This document shows, one piece after another, positions 60,140-64,000 of a DNA stretch of 64,000 nucleotides; the stretch's first letter is position 1, and the number at the start of each line of letters is the position of its first letter. Position numbers and translations under genes: made by a program. The notes beneath the pieces are model-generated. The model did not search any database and had not been told where the DNA came from. It saw nothing but the letters and a program-made list of their open reading frames with translations. The stretch spans positions 2,356,001-2,420,000 of the forward strand of contig OZ251457.1 of NCBI GenBank assembly GCA_965242565.1, written 5' to 3'. The DNA comes from CATQGW01 sp965242565 (GTDB lineage Bacteria; Chloroflexota; Dehalococcoidia; Bin125).

Positions 60140-62725
60140 ATGGAGCGTTGGGCGGGCTTCGTTGCGCGGCATCCCTGGCGGGTAGTGCTCGGCTGGGTGC
60201 TGCTCGTCGTCGTGCTGGTCGTCGCGGCGCAGGCCGCCGGCGGAGAACTGACCGACAACTTCTCGCTGCCCGGCGCGGAGTCGCAGCAGGCCCAGGACCT
60301 ACTCTCGCGCGAGTTCCCCCAGCAGGCGGGCGTTGAAGTCAAGGCCGTCTTCCGCACGCCCAACGGACGACTGACGGACCCCGCGGCGCAGCAGGCGATC
60401 GCCGATTTCCGCGCCAGGGCCGCGCGCATTCACGATGTCAACCAGGTCAGCGATCCGTTCGCCTCGCCCGGCGATATCTCGCAGGACGGCGCAACGGGAC
60501 TGGTGCGGATCCGCTACGGCGGAATCGGGCGCGAACTGGATCTAGACGATGTCCAGGCGCTGGTGGATCTGGGCGACGCGCCGCGCGCAACCGGGCTGAT
60601 CGTGGAGTTCTCCGGCCCGCCGGTGCGCGAGCTGGAGACGCAGGAGCGTCGGCTGGCCGAGATCGTCGGCATCGCCTTCGCCCTGGTCGTGCTGTTAGTC
60701 GCGTTCGGCTCCGTGCTGGCCGCCGGCATCCCGGTGATCACCGCGCTGGTCGCGCTGGGCATGGGCACCCTGCTGATTCTCTTGGCTGCCTCGCGCCTCG
60801 ACATAGTCACCCAGGCCCCGGTCTTCGGCGCGATGCTCGGCATCGGCGTCGGCATCGACTACGCGCTGTTCGTCATCTCCCGCTTCCGCGAGCAGCTGGC
60901 GGCCGGACAGCCCCCATCCGAAGCGGCGCGAATCGCGGTCACCACCGCCGGACGCGCCGTCGCCTTCGCCGGAATCATCGTCGTCGTCGCCTTGCTGGGA
61001 CTGTTCTTCATCGGCATTCCGCTGATCGCCAACCTCGGCCTCTCCGCCGCGTTTGTCGTGCTGCTCGAGATGCTGATCGCGATTTCGCTCCTACCGGCGC
61101 TGCTGCGAATCGTCGGGCAGCGGATCGATTTCCTCTCAATTCCGTTCCTGCGCTACACGGCGGGCGGCGAGCGCGGCCTCTGGTACCGCTTCAGCCGGCT
61201 CGTGCAGCGCCGCTCCTGGCTCTGGCTGCTCGGCGCGGGCGCCGCGATGATCGTCTGCGCCGTGCCGCTGCTCAGCATCGAAATCGGCACCGGCGACGAC
61301 GGCAACCTCAACGAGCGCCACACCTCGCGGCGCGCCTACGACCTGATTGCCGACGCTTTCGGGCCGGGCGTCAACGCCGCGCTGCTGGCGGTGACCGAGC
61401 AGCGCCCCGGCGCGTCGCCGCAGGCGCTGATGCGGGTGCGCGGATCGCTCGCGGCGGTGGACGGCGTGGCCGCCGTCGCGCCGCCGCAGATCAACGCCGC
61501 CGGCAACGCCGCCGTGTTCGTGATCGTGCCCGACACGCCGCCGCAGGCCCAGCAAACACGCGAGCTGGTGCATCGGCTGCGCGAGCACGCGCCCACCGCG
61601 ACCGCCGCCTTCGGCGGCGGAATGTCGATCTACTTCTCCGGCATCACCGCAATCTCGGAAGATGTCACCTCGCAGATGATGGGTCGCCTGCCGATCTTCT
61701 TCGGCGTGGTGATCGGCGTCAGCATCCTGCTCTTGATGATGGCCTTCCGCTCGATCGTCGTGCCGCTCAAAGCGGCGCTGATGAACATGCTGGCGATCTC
61801 CGCCTCGATCGGCCTGTTGGTGGCGATCTTCCAATGGGGTTGGGGGCTGGGCATCGTGGGGCTGGACAAGACGGGGCCGATCGAGTCGTTCCTGCCGATG
61901 TTCATGTTCGCGATCCTCTTCGGCCTGTCGATGGATTACGAGGTCTTCCTGCTCAGCCGCATCCGCGAGCGCTGGCTGCAAACGGGCGATTCGGCCGAGT
62001 CGGTCGCGCACGGCATCGGCGCGAGCGCGCGGGTGATCACGGCCGCGGCGGCGATTCTGGCCGCGGTCTTCATGGCCTTCGCGATCTTCGGCGAGGAGCG
62101 CGCGATCAAGCAGTTCGGCATCGGCATGGCGTTCGCCATCGTCGTCGATGCCACGGTCGTCCGCCTGATTCTGGTACCCGCCCTGATGCAGCTGGCCGGC
62201 CGCGCCAACTGGTGGCTGCCGCGCTGGCTGGATCGCGTGCTGCCCAACCTGACGATCGATCCGCCCGTCGAAGCGGTGCCGCCCATCGCCGCCGCGCCGA
62301 CTCTGTCGCCGGCGCCCGCGCCGCTTGCACCTGTCGAAGCGCCGTCGTTGCCCTGGCGTGAGCCCGCCCATTCCGTCCCGCTCGCAGAACCCGAGCCGCT
62401 CGTCCAAGCCGAGCCCGCCGCGCCGCCGCCGGAACCACAGGAACCAGCTGTGCAGCAGCCCGCGGCAGAGGCGATTGAACCGGAGCCGCCCCTGCCAGAA
62501 CCGCCCGCTGCTCCCACGGAACCGCAACCCGCGCCCGAACGAATACCGCCCGCGCCGCCGGTCGAACCCGAACAGCTGCCCGTTGCGCCGACACCTGTGC
62601 CCGCGTCGGGCGGGCTATTCGTCTGGGCGGCGCTCGGCGCGTTCACCGCCTGCGCCTTCACCGTCGGAATGATGCTCGGCTCGGCCTGGGCCGCCGCCCG
62701 CGCCGCCGCGAACGGCCGGCGCTAG
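60140..62725 (+). CDS. MMPL/RND family membrane transporter with Pro/Glu-rich tail
   Basis: An 861-residue exporter of the MmpL/RND superfamily. Two homologous halves each have a TM-loop-TM5 pattern; the RND motif GIGVGIDYALFVISRFREQ occurs near residue 240, and the second-half equivalent LFGLSMDYEVFLLSRIRE near 595. After about residue 700 a Pro/Glu/Ala low-complexity linker leads to an extra transmembrane helix (FVWAALGAFTACAFTVGMML) and a basic end. MMPL proteins move lipids or hydrophobic compounds. The final TAG forms CTAG with the stop of the opposite gene. Confidence 0.92.
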   Translation: MERWAGFVARHPWRVVLGWVLLVVVLVVAAQAAGGELTDNFSLPGAESQQAQDLLSREFPQQAGVEVKAVFRTPNGRLTDPAAQQAIADFRARAARIHDVNQVSDPFASPGDISQDGATGLVRIRYGGIGRELDLDDVQALVDLGDAPRATGLIVEFSGPPVRELETQERRLAEIVGIAFALVVLLVAFGSVLAAGIPVITALVALGMGTLLILLAASRLDIVTQAPVFGAMLGIGVGIDYALFVISRFREQLAAGQPPSEAARIAVTTAGRAVAFAGIIVVVALLGLFFIGIPLIANLGLSAAFVVLLEMLIAISLLPALLRIVGQRIDFLSIPFLRYTAGGERGLWYRFSRLVQRRSWLWLLGAGAAMIVCAVPLLSIEIGTGDDGNLNERHTSRRAYDLIADAFGPGVNAALLAVTEQRPGASPQALMRVRGSLAAVDGVAAVAPPQINAAGNAAVFVIVPDTPPQAQQTRELVHRLREHAPTATAAFGGGMSIYFSGITAISEDVTSQMMGRLPIFFGVVIGVSILLLMMAFRSIVVPLKAALMNMLAISASIGLLVAIFQWGWGLGIVGLDKTGPIESFLPMFMFAILFGLSMDYEVFLLSRIRERWLQTGDSAESVAHGIGASARVITAAAAILAAVFMAFAIFGEERAIKQFGIGMAFAIVVDATVVRLILVPALMQLAGRANWWLPRWLDRVLPNLTIDPPVEAVPPIAAAPTLSPAPAPLAPVEAPSLPWREPAHSVPLAEPEPLVQAEPAAPPPEPQEPAVQQPAAEAIEPEPPLPEPPAAPTEPQPAPERIPPAPPVEPEQLPVAPTPVPASGGLFVWAALGAFTACAFTVGMMLGSAWAAARAAANGRR

Positions 62726-64000
62726 TCGTTCGTGGCGACTTCAACCTGCCACTGGGCGATTGCGCCGCTGCCGCCGTGCTCGATCGACACGATCCACTCG
62801 CCGCCCGCGGCCTCCAGTGGATTGGAGATCAACACGGCGGTGCAGGAGTCGGAGCCAGCGCAAGAAGCAGTCAGCGTGCTCTGGAAGACCAGCTCGCCGT
62901 CGGCGGCGCGGTTGATCAGAATCCGCGCCGTGGCCCCGCCGGAAGCGAGAATCGTCGCGGTGACATCGAACAGACCGTCCGCATCCGCCACCGCCAACAT
63001 CCCCTCACCCGCGTCGTAGCCGCGGCTCACCGCGGTCGTGGTCAGCGACAGCTCATCGCCCGTCCCGCGCATCGCGATGCTCGGCGGGTCCGGGAACGCG
63101 GGGAAGCTGTCGGCAACCGGCGCGGCCGGCGTCGCAGCGACAACAGGCGCAGAACCGGCCTCGATCTGTTCGACCGAGATCAGGTAGCCGCCCGCGCCGT
63201 CGATCGAGCCGACGGCCAGCTGCAGCTCTCCGGCGTCGCTCGGCTCCAGACGCAGCATCGCGTCGGTCCCCCTCAGACCGCCCAGACCGTCGTCGTCGGT
63301 CAGATCCAGCCCCGCGCCGGTCGCATAGAGGTACACATCGGTCGTCAGACTCTCGACGCGCACCTCGTAGACATCGCCGGGCAGCACCGGGAGGCTGAAC
63401 ACATCCACATCGCCGTCGGGGTAGATCAGGCCGACGCTGCTGGCGTCCTCCGGATTCCAGGGGCGGTCGTCGTAGTCCATCACCATCGCTTCGCCGACCA
63501 TCTGCTCCGATTGCACGGCGTAGCTGGTCGGCTCCATCGCCTCGGTCGCGAGCCAGACCTGGTAGGGGCCAACCGTGGCCAGCTCGCTGACGATCACCGT
63601 GTCCGCACCCCCGCCCACGACGGTCGCGGTGTCGACCGTCGCGCCGGTCGCGTCGAGCACCGTGACCATCCCGCGCTGATCGCCGGTCACGGTCACCGAC
63701 AGCCGCGAGCCGGCGTCCTCGGCGGTCATGAACGCCAGCGTCTGCTCCCCGGGCATCACTTCAATGTCCAGCACCATCGCTTCCATCGTCATCACTGCTT
63801 CGGCGTCGGGCAGCTCGCCGTCGGCCGGCAGCTCGGCGATCTGGCGGGCGAGATCGCTGGCGGAGATGAACATGCCGCGCTGGGCGAGATTCCAGCTGGC
63901 GATGCCGATCACCGAACCCATCTCGTCGGCCAGCACCATGCCGGCCTGGTTGAACGGAATCGATGCGTCGGTCGAGAAGATCGTCAGTGCGGCCGCGTCC
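62722..64000 (-). CDS. Surface protein with degenerate trypsin-like protease end and MRG/C-x5-C domain (partial)
   Basis: 3' part of a longer gene; the 5' end is outside the window and the frame is open to base 64000. The visible N-terminal part reads DASIPFNQAGMVLADEMGS, aligned with the DxxxNPGNSGGPL region of HtrA/trypsin-like proteases but without the active Ser (NQAG in place of GNSGG), so it is probably an inactive protease fold. Then PPC-like beta domains (about 190-260 of the visible part) and a final ~128-residue domain with FPxFPxPP..MRGTG, C-x5-C and QWQVEV, the same as in the gene at 22008. No C-terminal anchor is seen. Its stop overlaps the MMPL stop. Confidence 0.8.
   Translation of the reverse strand, partial: DAAALTIFSTDASIPFNQAGMVLADEMGSVIGIASWNLAQRGMFISASDLARQIAELPADGELPDAEAVMTMEAMVLDIEVMPGEQTLAFMTAEDAGSRLSVTVTGDQRGMVTVLDATGATVDTATVVGGGADTVIVSELATVGPYQVWLATEAMEPTSYAVQSEQMVGEAMVMDYDDRPWNPEDASSVGLIYPDGDVDVFSLPVLPGDVYEVRVESLTTDVYLYATGAGLDLTDDDGLGGLRGTDAMLRLEPSDAGELQLAVGSIDGAGGYLISVEQIEAGSAPVVAATPAAPVADSFPAFPDPPSIAMRGTGDELSLTTTAVSRGYDAGEGMLAVADADGLFDVTATILASGGATARILINRAADGELVFQSTLTASCAGSDSCTAVLISNPLEAAGGEWIVSIEHGGSGAIAQWQVEVATND

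Overview
The window is high-GC (roughly two thirds G+C), densely coding bacterial DNA. The gene set points to Chloroflexota, with Dehalococcoidia/SAR202-like lineages the best guess. The grounds are twin-arginine lipoprotein binding proteins with a GCGDDDD-type start after the lipobox, RCC1-repeat secreted proteins, a B12-binding-type radical SAM protein, a fused IspDF, and LPXTG-like tails. This is an inference from family knowledge; no 16S gene is present.

Layout. 1-4.3 kb (+): siderophore uptake (two FecCD permeases, the first cut by the window edge, then ATPase, lipoprotein and siderophore-interacting reductase). 4.3-13.9 kb (-): two oligopeptide ABC operons without ATPases. They have three binding-protein genes, the most upstream of which carries an in-frame amber codon in its Tat signal. 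Two of these genes share a near-identical TTGACA-N17-GATATT promoter. 14-16 kb (-): RadC, a membrane protein and a LysM protein. 16.1-21.8 kb (-): tRNA-Thr(UGU), tRNA-Tyr, tRNA-Thr(GGU), tuf, rpmG, secE, nusG, rplK, rplA, L10 leader, rplJ, rplL; rpoBC does not follow. 22-25.1 kb (+): three secreted or surface proteins. 25.6-30 kb (-): PIN/TRAM, ispDF, cysE, cysS. 30.4-31.2 kb: solitary DNA methyltransferase. 31.4-33.8 kb (+): radical SAM and DinB-like proteins. 34.2-36.2 kb (-): M16 peptidase and MBL hydrolase, divergent from lysA-holB-PSP1 (+, to 40.0 kb). 40.0-42.2 kb: a dense field of palindromic repeats around a single GIY-YIG nuclease gene. 42.2-44.6 kb (-): large secreted protein. 45.0-45.6 kb: coiled-coil protein between two inverted 150-bp elements. 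46.0-52.1 kb (-): rpmH, rnpA, yidD, lipoprotein, yidC, jag, parA, parB with two parS sites, an origin-proximal cluster lacking dnaA. 52.4-64 kb: lytic transglycosylase, alr, CopC-like, RCC1 protein, conserved hypothetical, DoxX, MMPL transporter and a partial protease-like surface protein.

Most notable are the repeats. At least three palindromic hairpin types share a CCGTC edge: ATTCCCGC..GCGGGAAT, ATACCCGCG..CGCGGGTAT and CCCCAGA..TCTGGGG. They occur alone, as 87-88 bp tandem units, and as the ends of a 150-154 bp MITE-like element whose arms change in a compensatory way. The GIY-YIG gene in the middle of the densest array is a candidate repeat-associated nuclease. Also notable are a cysteine-paired surface domain found three times in two distant proteins, a parS palindrome that forms the stop/start junction of two genes, and a lytic transglycosylase with no canonical start codon.
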